Below, piece after piece: positions 18,201 to 24,663 of a stretch of 51,933 bases of DNA. The DNA comes from Spirirestis rafaelensis WJT71-NPBG6 (GTDB taxonomy: Bacteria; Cyanobacteriota; Cyanobacteriia; Cyanobacteriales; Nostocaceae): positions 1 through 51,933 of the forward strand of contig JAHHID010000053.1 of the NCBI GenBank assembly GCA_019359015.1. The letters are read 5' to 3'. The notes under the pieces were generated by a model, which searched no databases, had not been told where the DNA came from, and was given only the letters and a program-made list of their open reading frames with translations. Numbering within the stretch: position 1 is the first letter of the stretch; each line of letters begins with the position of its first letter. The translations under genes and the position numbers were made by a program.

Positions 18201-19177
18201 CCAAAAGATTTATCAACTTGGCTCCACCAAGCGAATACTGGAATGTAACCAAGCGATTGCAGGACTTTAACAGTCCGCACGTACTGTCTCACAACGCTTG
18301 GATTGGAGACGCTTCCAGCATCAGGAATAATGATAATCTCGTCTGAGGGCTTTGCTTTAAGCTTGGTTAAGCTATCCTGTAAATGGCTGGGACTGCTAGC
18401 ATGTTGCCCTCCTGAGGCTCCGATAACCGATACTCCTAGCCTTTCGCAAGCTAAGAACGGCTTCACCCCTAAGCCCTCAACTAGGGCGATTTTACTACTG
18501 TGATCGCTTGGGAAAACTCCTAAGGGTAGTTCGTCGTTGACTCGAATGTTGCTGTTTGTACTTAAGTGGTAGAAGCGATCGCTTTCCCCTTCGGCTAAAT
18601 TCCGTTTCCGGACTTGCCACCCAACAACTTGCCCGTCAGCATTAGTTATTGGGATAAGGGAGCCGGGTGAGTGAGTGAGTAGCCCGTCACCTCTGGGATT
18701 GAGACCTGGCAGGTTTCCGGGATAAATCTTACTGAGCTTCTGCCATTTGCCAACCGATCTAAAGTTGGATTTAACGATTTGCTCCTCAGTCATACCGCGA
18801 CGTAGGAGATCGGCTTTATCCTCTGGGTTGAGAGTAAGTTCAGCCAATACTCCGCGATTATACTTATTGCGATCTACGACTGGCATTTCGCCTGCTAATC
18901 GATTTTGTTTGGCGAGGTTCTCCTGATGTTGCCATTCAAGTTTTCGCTCTCTAATTTTTTCGCTAGTAAATTCTTCTTCTGTGTCGGGTAAAAGTTGTGA
19001 CCATCTGCCCAACTTTTCGTCCCCAATAACTACGTATCCCTGGCTTTTCTCACCTTTTTTGGAACCAGCTAACTCCGCGCACAAGTGCATTTCACGGGTT
19101 TTGTGTGTCCGACATTTGCCTTTAAAGTCGCCGCAATGGATACAAGGGTTGCCGTGTCGGGTAGGAGCATAGCTCAT
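15218..19177 (-). CDS. Plasmid replication protein, CyRepA1 type (primase/helicase-like)
   Basis: 1319 aa. The ATG at 19177 overlaps the upstream stop as ATGA and has GGGGGCAGGG upstream. An N-terminal zinc-ribbon-like motif uses Cys12, 15, 22 and 33. About 225-300 contain a Toprim/DUF3854-like core (LVEGLGVKPFLACERLGV, EIIIIPDAGS). A superfamily-type helicase follows: Walker A SPKGSGKS (~414-421), acidic VVFDETELD (~551-559), HTPSLGVGCSLD, and the arginine-finger box QMLGRVRQ (~756-763). The C-terminus carries two copies of a ~60-aa helical module (LLGACE.SEMLA.LR....IKQWV). This domain order matches the cyanobacterial CyRepA1 family of plasmid initiators. It is the main argument that the window is a plasmid. 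Upstream is a coupled small ORF, downstream a small protein. Confidence 0.87.
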   Translation of the reverse strand: MSYAPTRHGNPCIHCGDFKGKCRTHKTREMHLCAELAGSKKGEKSQGYVVIGDEKLGRWSQLLPDTEEEFTSEKIRERKLEWQHQENLAKQNRLAGEMPVVDRNKYNRGVLAELTLNPEDKADLLRRGMTEEQIVKSNFRSVGKWQKLSKIYPGNLPGLNPRGDGLLTHSPGSLIPITNADGQVVGWQVRKRNLAEGESDRFYHLSTNSNIRVNDELPLGVFPSDHSSKIALVEGLGVKPFLACERLGVSVIGASGGQHASSPSHLQDSLTKLKAKPSDEIIIIPDAGSVSNPSVVRQYVRTVKVLQSLGYIPVFAWWSQVDKSFGDIDELPPERLADIHYLSVDEFKALCVKWRGIPGQDLKAAPTNYSERVAEAQKRLHSLSYAADLICDPLQKYLPDLPGKIPTSGLVCIKSPKGSGKSRQIKLIKDLCCGYWSEKTIHPEAPELPPEQLDLFAKFQQVLPAPEPIIERVWNLGRKMKFISIIARVALGREQGVRWEFTYIEDVDTEGKGEFAGEKLATRSVIENIDEIGLCADSLAKLKHRDWSNTLVVFDETELDLNHIVTSSTCREKRSEILQVIADKSKECLDNGGLIICADADLTDISVNYFKAIAPNHVPFVVKHDFKGDPWQVKYYTDKRDIVLRQIESHLEDPDCEPIIVAVDNQKEAESLSIHLIRKYPYLGKEKGGLIRIDSKETQQDFGREFVKRPNEGILKYLPKILIHTPSLGVGCSLDVHYFRHVYGLFFGTIEPSQCRQMLGRVRQPVPRTVWCKERGGRSENESTSYLPEEIKRRTLAYHDTAIFSLEQILAEAKALAKASGIENPENKDIYPAMIEIIQGMQNADGSWNNPHIDLYCEQTARRNFSLSQLAVQLRQELIEEGHNIIDEEGDETNNTGDAVTAGKEEIKRRDATLTAIAEDIPFEDAQELRRKAARTTEEEHKVNKAFLKHDLPELEITPEFVYKAVHKDNGSWLTETKLYWHLQNPEALAHKDEKHWKSKLLQFSKGVTCLWDVRTDAPKIEAIIKSGVLDWIKSDDFEAEYSSESDGGQNFLKKALASKKTIKTALGFTVKDDIPPIKLANRLLERLGLKLAYYKKNNKIKYYKLDEESVNDPDRQAVFNALNLKWKNEATKIAETHAQIATNGATEQILLSKNEVQSYENKPEELVQNPVAEGNTEDWTTPEKLADAAVLLGACEDSEMLAGVRAIVPDYGLKAACKSLLKPRLIQIKQWVLRLNSILNNQTDEAAIIAAQSELQVADAAALLGACESSEMLADLRDCFFDSVIIKASELVPASLKQWVQDCMDFWQTEERYALAQT

Positions 19178-19374
19178 AGCCCTGCCCCCTTTTGCTGTTT
19201 AGATCGATTGACAATCCACCCGCAAGTTGGACAGTAGTTTGCCGTCAGACCGGGGATGGCGATCGCATCTGTGTTGGCGATACCAGAACTCAGCCAATCT
19301 TCTCTGACCAGTTCGGGAGATGTGAGATGTAGGGTATTTCGTGATTTTGGCGCTATAATAGGGCTTCTTATCAT
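19174..19374 (-). CDS. Small ORF translationally coupled to the rep gene
   Basis: 66 aa from the ATG at 19374 (GGAG eight bases upstream); a longer GTG start at 19410 is possible. Its TGA overlaps the rep ATG (ATGA), implying translational coupling. The stretch NTLHLTSPELVREDWLSSGI is reminiscent of the N-terminal segment often fused in DUF3854/CyRepA proteins, and NYCPTCGW gives a CxxC that could complete a zinc site. It may be a split-off N-terminus of the replication protein or a leader that controls its level. Confidence 0.6.
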   Translation of the reverse strand: MIRSPIIAPKSRNTLHLTSPELVREDWLSSGIANTDAIAIPGLTANYCPTCGWIVNRSKQQKGAGL

Positions 19375-19711
19375 TGCTGTCACTCCATAGATTTGGGGTG
19401 ACAGTTTCACTTTTTCTGCGGTCGTTGAGATTTTGATTTACACCGATTTATTACCCACACCTTTCAGAAAGATTTATCATGAAAGGTAATTATATATCTT
19501 TGTTTTGTGAGCTTCGTGCCTAGGGAAGCTTATTTTGGCTTGGAACGGTGTATGTAGTAGATGCTGGAACCAATCAGTAAGTGAAACTGGCACGTTGTTT
19601 ACTTTTTACATTGAAGCATTAAAAAAATTGTTCTTGAAAAAAGTTGTTTTCTTTTGAAACCATTGCTAGTCAAGGGTTTCAAAAATAGTAATTTTAATGA
19701 CAAAATACATT
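19375..19711. promoter_or_regulatory. Upstream region of the rep operon
   Basis: A hairpin ACCTTTC/GAAAGGT (19459-19465 with 19481-19487) stands about 90 bp upstream of the first rep-operon start. The remainder is AT-rich with long A and T runs between 19600 and 19700 and no gene. A rep-operon promoter and possibly an antisense control RNA would be expected here; neither is demonstrable from sequence alone. Confidence 0.35.
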
Positions 19712-20491
19712 TTATAATTTAAATGACATTTTTGAGGGTTTTTGCTTCTTTGGGCGACCTCTACCTATATGTGTACACAGCGAACCATTTTGAAGCCGTG
19801 TCCATCCCCATCGCTCTGACATCTGCTCAGTCACATCTTGTCTTAAAGTACTAATTAAGGGTCTCCAATAATTTTCAACGAATCGATCTGATTTGTCCGC
19901 TCGTACTACGGAAGCTTTAATAAGACGGTTGAATTCCACAGCTTTCGTATACTCCGTAAAGGGATTTTGAAGGTCGCGAAGTTGGTTAATTTTTTCAGTC
20001 TCTCGATCTGCTAGTGCTTTTTTATGGTTGTTATTAACGACTTCCAAAGATTTTGTTAGAATCTCTTCAATTTTTATTTCTATAAGGTCGTATATACAAC
20101 GAGCAAACCAGGAAACTGTAGACCTTTTGATATCCGAATCTGGCGCTTTGATTTCTTTACAGATTTCCCACAAACTTTTAATAATTAAACCTTTCGGTCT
20201 AGTTGCTGTTTTAAAGACGCGGTTACCTTTAATTTTATGTTTGGAGTTCCAATGAGCTTTAAGAAAGTGATCTATACCACCAAACCAAGGAGAGATAATA
20301 TTTTGAGCTATTTCTAATCGGAGATCCATATCTATTAAGAGGGAAATCTTTTCAGGTGTAGGGTCTATTATTATCGATTGTTCATCAGGGCATACCATGA
20401 CATCAAACGGTTGTATTGGAAATATTATTGGGGTGTTGCGGAATGTATTAATTAAGGTGTTATGTTCTTCTACAGTGATTTTTTTACTCAT
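19712..20491 (-). CDS. Unknown protein with AT-hook-like C-terminus
   Basis: 259 aa from the ATG at 20491; a GTG at 20581 would add 30 residues but has no clear ribosome-binding site. Mostly charged and helical, with central motifs STVSWFARCIYDLIEIKIEE and a basic end HIGRGRPKKQKP that resembles an AT-hook, so DNA binding is possible. No family is recognised. Low GC relative to the rep operon. It stands alone, with 220 bp of AT-rich DNA before the next minus-strand gene. Confidence 0.6.
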   Translation of the reverse strand: MSKKITVEEHNTLINTFRNTPIIFPIQPFDVMVCPDEQSIIIDPTPEKISLLIDMDLRLEIAQNIISPWFGGIDHFLKAHWNSKHKIKGNRVFKTATRPKGLIIKSLWEICKEIKAPDSDIKRSTVSWFARCIYDLIEIKIEEILTKSLEVVNNNHKKALADRETEKINQLRDLQNPFTEYTKAVEFNRLIKASVVRADKSDRFVENYWRPLISTLRQDVTEQMSERWGWTRLQNGSLCTHIGRGRPKKQKPSKMSFKL

Positions 20492-20771
20492 TTTAAAATT
20501 CAGTTTTTGTACAGTAAATTTTGTGGGAAAGCATCTGATTGTATTCCAAAAGTCTAAAACGACAATAAATTTTGGCTTCACAATTGGTAAGCTTTTGTAG
20601 TTAAATTATACCGTTTCAACAATAGCAGGAGCACTCCTTTTGACTAATGTCAGATGATAAAAACTGCATCAACCAAAGTTATCTGATGCTTGAAATGTGT
20701 GAATTATTTGGGATTAAGGTTACACCGGGAAACCGAAAAATAGATGTATCGCAAACAAGCATCTATCCTAG

Positions 20772-21437
20772 TCAGATATAGCTCGAAGCCGTTGAATCAT
20801 CAAGGGTTTCGGGTACATCGGGATATAGGCATTTCCCGATGCTGGTATCCGGAACAGGCGACAACATTGACAAAGCAGCAATAGCCCCCCGAACCTGGTC
20901 TGGTTCTACCTCAAGATAGCGTTGCAGCTGCTCAAGGTTACGGTGTCCTGAGATTTCCTGAATCACCCGCAGTGGGATACCAGCGTTACTCATCAGCGTA
21001 AGCGCGGTTCTACGGCAGCTGTGGGTACTAGATCCCTCAATATCCACCCGTTTACATCCTTCTCTAAAGATGGCAGCAGCAGAATCCTCATGGATGTGAC
21101 CACGCCCCCATCGACCAGGGAAAAGGTAGCCATCAGCGGAAAGTGGCGGCTTGTAAACTGATAAGTACCGCCGCAAGTCATCTAAAACCGGAATGGTACG
21201 AGTAGCAAGTTTACCTTTGGTGTTGCCTTTGCGGATAATCAATTCGGGTCTTGCTCTCCTTTTTGAATCGTACACATCTTTAATTTTTAAGGTTACGCAT
21301 TCCTTAACCCGGCAAGCCGTGTAAAGCATCACAGCACACAGAGTTTTGTCCCTAGCAGTAAGCAAGCCATCGGTAAACAACCGCTGGATTTCTGACTGAG
21401 ACAAAATCTTTGCTTTCCCGTGGCGGTCAATTTTCAC
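20772..21437 (-). CDS. Minimal tyrosine recombinase (Xer/phage-integrase catalytic domain)
   Basis: 221 aa with a GTG start. Only the catalytic domain is present; the usual N-terminal SAM-like core-binding domain is absent. Catalytic residues are visible: Arg43 (TACRVKE), Lys74/76 (GNTKGKLATRTIP), His139-x-x-Arg142 (THSCRR), His165 (SGHRNLEQ) and Tyr174 (LQRYLE). It is closely similar to the gene at 32533-33189, especially over NAGIPLRVIQEISGHRNLEQ. It is the last gene of a four-gene minus-strand operon starting at 22169, 15 bp after the preceding stop. Likely roles are plasmid multimer resolution or site-specific rearrangement. Confidence 0.88.
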   Translation of the reverse strand: MKIDRHGKAKILSQSEIQRLFTDGLLTARDKTLCAVMLYTACRVKECVTLKIKDVYDSKRRARPELIIRKGNTKGKLATRTIPVLDDLRRYLSVYKPPLSADGYLFPGRWGRGHIHEDSAAAIFREGCKRVDIEGSSTHSCRRTALTLMSNAGIPLRVIQEISGHRNLEQLQRYLEVEPDQVRGAIAALSMLSPVPDTSIGKCLYPDVPETLDDSTASSYI

Positions 21438-21452
21438 TTCTCATTACGCTGG

Positions 21453-21695
21453 CTAGGCTACGTTTTTAACCGAAATAATCCCCTCACTACACCACTGTTG
21501 CAGTAGCCATCTGTCAGATTCTCGGTCTAGCGCTGGTTTGAGACGCAAAGCAAAAAAATCTTCCCATGCTTCTACACCATGAATGGCGACAAACTGATTC
21601 TCAACTTCTTTAAAACTTTCCCAGTTGCGATCGCTTATGGCGGACAGTATTGGGATTAATTCGCTAACTGGTATCTGGGTAATTGTTTCACTCAT
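21453..21695 (-). CDS. Small operon protein, unknown
   Basis: 80 aa from the ATG at 21695, with GAGG about nine bases upstream; it overlaps the previous gene by eight bases. Acidic helical protein containing HGVEAWEDFFALRLKPALDR and DRWLLQQWCSEG. No family recognised. Its tight packing between the 70-aa gene and the recombinase suggests a function linked to them. Confidence 0.65.
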   Translation of the reverse strand: MSETITQIPVSELIPILSAISDRNWESFKEVENQFVAIHGVEAWEDFFALRLKPALDRESDRWLLQQWCSEGIISVKNVA

Positions 21696-21900
21696 CTGGA
21701 TAGTCCTCAAAAATACAAATCATTGGTAAAGGTTTTTTCTTGGTGTCAATGACTTTAACTAATCGCATTCCCCTTTTTCTTCCTATCGTTTTACAGCGTT
21801 CCTCCGATGCGGCTGGTAGCCAGTATCTTTCTTCAGTCGAATAGTCGAACTCTCCCTCTACCCGCTCTATATCGTCGTTTGGCTGATTACTCCCACTCAT
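21688..21900 (-). CDS. Small operon protein, unknown
   Basis: 70 aa. The ATG overlaps the stop of the RHH gene (ATGA), and AGGAAAGGG lies upstream. Contains ERYWLPAASEERCKTIGRKR and ends IFEDYPDE. No recognised domain; its short β/α pattern and acidic tail would suit an accessory factor of the upstream DNA-binding protein. Confidence 0.65.
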   Translation of the reverse strand: MSGSNQPNDDIERVEGEFDYSTEERYWLPAASEERCKTIGRKRGMRLVKVIDTKKKPLPMICIFEDYPDE

Positions 21901-22169
21901 GCCACGCCCTTTCCTTCTGCTTTGGCTTGAGAATTGGCGTTTTCTGTAGAATTAGCTTCTGCCTCAAACTCATCAATATATTTTTGCAGCGCTTTTTCGA
22001 CCACTTCTGAGATCGTGGTTTCTGTGGTTGCAACAAATACCCGAAGCCTTTTGGCTAATTCGCGGTTTACCAACCCTGTAACACGCGAATATTCAGGGTT
22101 TTCTCTCCTGCCCAAATCATTAATTCCAACAGTTTTCTCTACCATTTTCACACGATATTTTTGAAACAT
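21897..22169 (-). CDS. Ribbon-helix-helix-type regulator
   Basis: 90 aa. The segment NPEYSRVTGLVNRELAKRLR then VFVATTETTISEVVEKALQKYIDEF has the pattern of a ribbon-helix-helix DNA-binding domain (short strand, helix, turn TTISEVVEKAL, helix), followed by a disordered Ala/Glu tail. It is the first gene of the operon that ends with the minimal recombinase at 20772, so it probably controls that operon. A later ATG at 22145 is possible. Confidence 0.7.
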   Translation of the reverse strand: MFQKYRVKMVEKTVGINDLGRRENPEYSRVTGLVNRELAKRLRVFVATTETTISEVVEKALQKYIDEFEAEANSTENANSQAKAEGKGVA

Positions 22170-22472
22170 TCTTTTTTGGCAACGTTATAACGGGTGAACG
22201 TTAGGATATACTATCACTTATAAATCCAAATACGTCAAAGCCCAATCACATCAAATCCTCACCATGCGAGAACTTAAACCAGTTCTCGTGGCAGATTTTG
22301 ATGCTTATTCAGTACCCAATTATGAGTGAGGTTTTTTGAAGAATTATTACTGACTACCGCAAATAAGTTTACACCCGCGCTGTACAAGGCTTCTAAGCTT
22401 TGATTTCTTGAAACCGGGCATCCCTGAGAAAGCTACCCGGTTTAGTCCAACCTATTTTTAAGTCATTGAACC
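22170..22472. promoter_or_regulatory. Divergent intergenic region with two perfect hairpins
   Basis: CGAGAAC (22267-22273) pairs with GTTCTCG (22282-22288), and AAACCGGG (22411-22418) pairs with CCCGGTTT (22436-22443). The first lies near the middle, where operator function for the RHH regulator is possible. The second is 30 bp upstream of the start at 22473 and could be a leader structure. Confidence 0.4.
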
Positions 22473-22652
22473 ATGAAAATTTTATCAGCTTTGTTGATTA
22501 GCGCGATCGCGCTTCGCGTTGCCTGTGGCATCGCCTTAACCAGCCCCGTGCTTGTAGATAACTACCAGCCGGCAAACAACGGACATATCAAAAGCACAAG
22601 AGTATTTGATTGTGGCTATCGGGGTAGCGATCGCCGAGAGGGGTGTTCATGA
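22473..22652 (+). CDS. Small exported or lipoprotein-like peptide
   Basis: 59 aa. The N-terminus MKILSALLISAIALRVACGI is a signal-peptide-like segment with a cysteine at residue 18. The mature part is short and ends GYRGSDRREGCS. The stop overlaps the next start as ATGA (22649-22652), indicating coupling. Part of the hydrophobic segment is encoded by a dispersed HIP1-type palindrome (GCGCGATCGCGCTTCGCG..). No family is recognised; existence rests on the signal-like start and the coupling. Confidence 0.5.
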   Translation: MKILSALLISAIALRVACGIALTSPVLVDNYQPANNGHIKSTRVFDCGYRGSDRREGCS

Positions 22653-22861
22653 AAACAGAAGATGCGATGTTAGCTTCTACATTGGCTGAAATAGCGATCG
22701 CTGCTGAAATCCTAGCCACGAAAATTGATTCGCTTAAAAAACTTGATACCGCTGGTTTTAATAAGTTGAATGATTTGGTCTACGAAGACTGCGATCTAGC
22801 TTTGAACGATGGAATAAACGTTCTTTACTCGGTGATGTACGTTTTGAATCAACCCAATTAA
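22649..22861 (+). CDS. Small helical protein, unknown
   Basis: 70 aa from the ATG at 22649, preceded by GAGAGGGG; a GTG two codons upstream is less likely. The sequence is an all-helical pattern (TLAEIAIAAEILATKIDSLK, YEDCDLALNDGINVLYSVMY). It is the second gene of the plus-strand cassette that leads to the actin-like gene. No family is recognised. Confidence 0.6.
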   Translation: MKTEDAMLASTLAEIAIAAEILATKIDSLKKLDTAGFNKLNDLVYEDCDLALNDGINVLYSVMYVLNQPN

Positions 22862-22960
22862 ACCAGAAAGCGGGTGATAGTCTTACCTACCCCCGCCTTC
22901 CTTTAGATTTCCAGTGCCTTGTAAAATCCCGTTTTGGGAAAATTACCCATAAATACTAAC

Positions 22961-23314
22961 ATGCCTAAATCAACTCGAATCACTATTAGCGGTCGCAATC
23001 TTCAGTTTTTACAAGAGCTAGCAGAACAGATGGATGAGTCCAATCTAGCCTCTGTGATGACATATCTGCTCACCGATATTCGTGGGCTGGGGTATAAGTT
23101 CGGCGATAAGCCAGCACCAACAGCGCCGCAGCCACAAGCCCCCATTGGCTATAGCTTCAATCCAAGTGCTTTTGAGCCTGCCTTCGCACCTATCAGAGAG
23201 AGCGATACCGTAGGCGCGCTTCGCGATGGTCAAAGACCCGCCGCAGGCGATCGCAACCAACTAGAGATCGACCCAATCATCGCTCGGATGGCTTCACTTA
23301 TTGAGGAGTTTTAA
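22961..23314 (+). CDS. RHH-like protein with a repeat-encoded insert
   Basis: 117 aa from the ATG at 22961; an in-frame TTG lies upstream. Residues 1-48 (STRITISGRNLQFLQELAEQ, SNLASVMTYLL, GYKFG) suit a ribbon-helix-helix domain. A proline-rich linker follows, then a segment SDTVGALRDGQRPAAGDRNQ encoded exactly by a dispersed cyanobacterial palindromic repeat (23199-23260) that has been absorbed in frame. The C-terminus ends IARMASLIEEF. RHH adaptors pair with actin-like ParM proteins in type II partition, and this one lies upstream of an actin-like gene, so a ParR-like role is possible but unproven. Confidence 0.6.
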   Translation: MPKSTRITISGRNLQFLQELAEQMDESNLASVMTYLLTDIRGLGYKFGDKPAPTAPQPQAPIGYSFNPSAFEPAFAPIRESDTVGALRDGQRPAAGDRNQLEIDPIIARMASLIEEF

Positions 23315-23316
23315 TC

Positions 23317-23646
23317 ATGGTTAATCGCATCTTAAATTGGATTGAAGATTTAAACTTTAACTGTTTAGAACAGCAGAAAAATCTAGAAAATTTCGGGTTT
23401 ATTTCTGATAGAGAGAAGCTGATCATTCTTAAGCAGCAGCTTTATCGTATGGCTCGTGCTGGTGAGAATACTGCCGATTTACGACGTGCTATTGATTGTA
23501 TTACTGAAGGTCTAGAAGCCGAAAATCGGGAAAATAATTCCTTTTTGAATCAACTTTCAGGAATTACTAACAGCCTGATTCTAATAGGCTTGATTGCTAC
23601 TGCTGGAAGCTACACATTAACGGGCACGACGCCGCAAAAATACTAA
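23317..23646 (+). CDS. Small protein with C-terminal membrane segment
   Basis: 109 aa. The ATG lies two bases after the previous stop, with GAGGAG upstream inside that gene. About 75 residues of charged helix (REKLIILKQQLYRMARAGEN, ADLRRAIDCITEGLEAE) are followed by one hydrophobic segment, ITNSLILIGLIATAGSYTL, near the C-terminus, suggesting a tail-anchored protein. The family is not recognised. It may link cassette proteins to the membrane. Confidence 0.65.
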   Translation: MVNRILNWIEDLNFNCLEQQKNLENFGFISDREKLIILKQQLYRMARAGENTADLRRAIDCITEGLEAENRENNSFLNQLSGITNSLILIGLIATAGSYTLTGTTPQKY

Positions 23647-23794
23647 CTCTCAATTTTGCACAGATGCCAGCGTGATACCAAGTGCGATCGCTAACTATCT
23701 CAATGATTCCAAATAATTGATAGGCAGGAAAGACCGCGAATCAATCCTGCCACAATTCTAATTTGACCACATTAGAACTTAAGGATATTATCTC

Positions 23795-24616
23795 ATGGCA
23801 GTTAAGAAACGAGAAAACGGTTCGCTAACTGGTAGCAAGCGCTATGCAGCCGAAAAAGGTAAAACAGTTGAGGAACAGACTCAAGAAAACCACGCCAAAG
23901 CAGTGGAAAAAATCAAAGCTAGATTCCAAAAGCCAGAAAACGCTGTTAATGTTCTTGCGGACGGAGTTAGAACGGTAGCCCAAGGTGTTAAGGGTGTTGA
24001 ACGCGCCGCCCGGACTGTACGCCAAGCTGTGAGCGGTGGTAGTAGCACTGTAACTGATGACGCGAAACAATCACTTAATAAAGCATCTGAAATAGCATCA
24101 GAGTACGGCATTAAAGAGATTGAAATCAGCGACTTATTAGGGAGTGACCCCTATGCTGCTGATGCAAATATTCCAGAGATGAAAGCGGCTGATGCTAACC
24201 GTGAAAAGCTTAAGATTCAGCGTCAGAACAATGCTTTAGAAGTCCGGTTAGAAAAAATTAAACAGGGCAGAAAAGTCGTAGCGGTAGCAACGGAACAACG
24301 CCGATTAATTGGTGATTTTGTTGATTTCTCTACTATGGGTATTGAGACAGCTACCAAGGTAGTTAAAAATCAAATAGCTGATACTAAATACCAAACAGAG
24401 CAATCCAAGTTAGAAGAATCTGAAGAACTGCTATATCAGCAACGTGTCGCCACACAGGGAACCATGAATCTTACACATGGCATTGAGGATGAGTGGCAAT
24501 TGAAATTCCAGCTACAAGCTACTAAAAATGACAGACTCAGACTTGATATTGAAGGCTCTCACCGTGACAACGATATTAAGCGAGAGGAATTAGAAGCGCG
24601 GTTAGTTGAAGTTTAG
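23795..24616 (+). CDS. Charged coiled-coil protein, unknown
   Basis: 273 aa; AAGGA ten bases upstream of the ATG. Basic N-terminus (MAVKKRENGSLTGSKRYAAE), a repetitive central helical stretch (VLADGVRTVAQGVKGVERAA), then a long coiled coil rich in Glu, Lys and Gln (NALEVRLEKIKQGRKVVAVA, QLKFQLQATKNDRLRLDIEG). No signal peptide or membrane segment. It sits 48 bp upstream of the membrane ATPase and may be its soluble partner. No family is recognised. Confidence 0.65.
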   Translation: MAVKKRENGSLTGSKRYAAEKGKTVEEQTQENHAKAVEKIKARFQKPENAVNVLADGVRTVAQGVKGVERAARTVRQAVSGGSSTVTDDAKQSLNKASEIASEYGIKEIEISDLLGSDPYAADANIPEMKAADANREKLKIQRQNNALEVRLEKIKQGRKVVAVATEQRRLIGDFVDFSTMGIETATKVVKNQIADTKYQTEQSKLEESEELLYQQRVATQGTMNLTHGIEDEWQLKFQLQATKNDRLRLDIEGSHRDNDIKREELEARLVEV

Positions 24617-24663
24617 AAACAAGAGGGGAGAATATCTCCCCAGATGAATTATTGGGGACTTGT

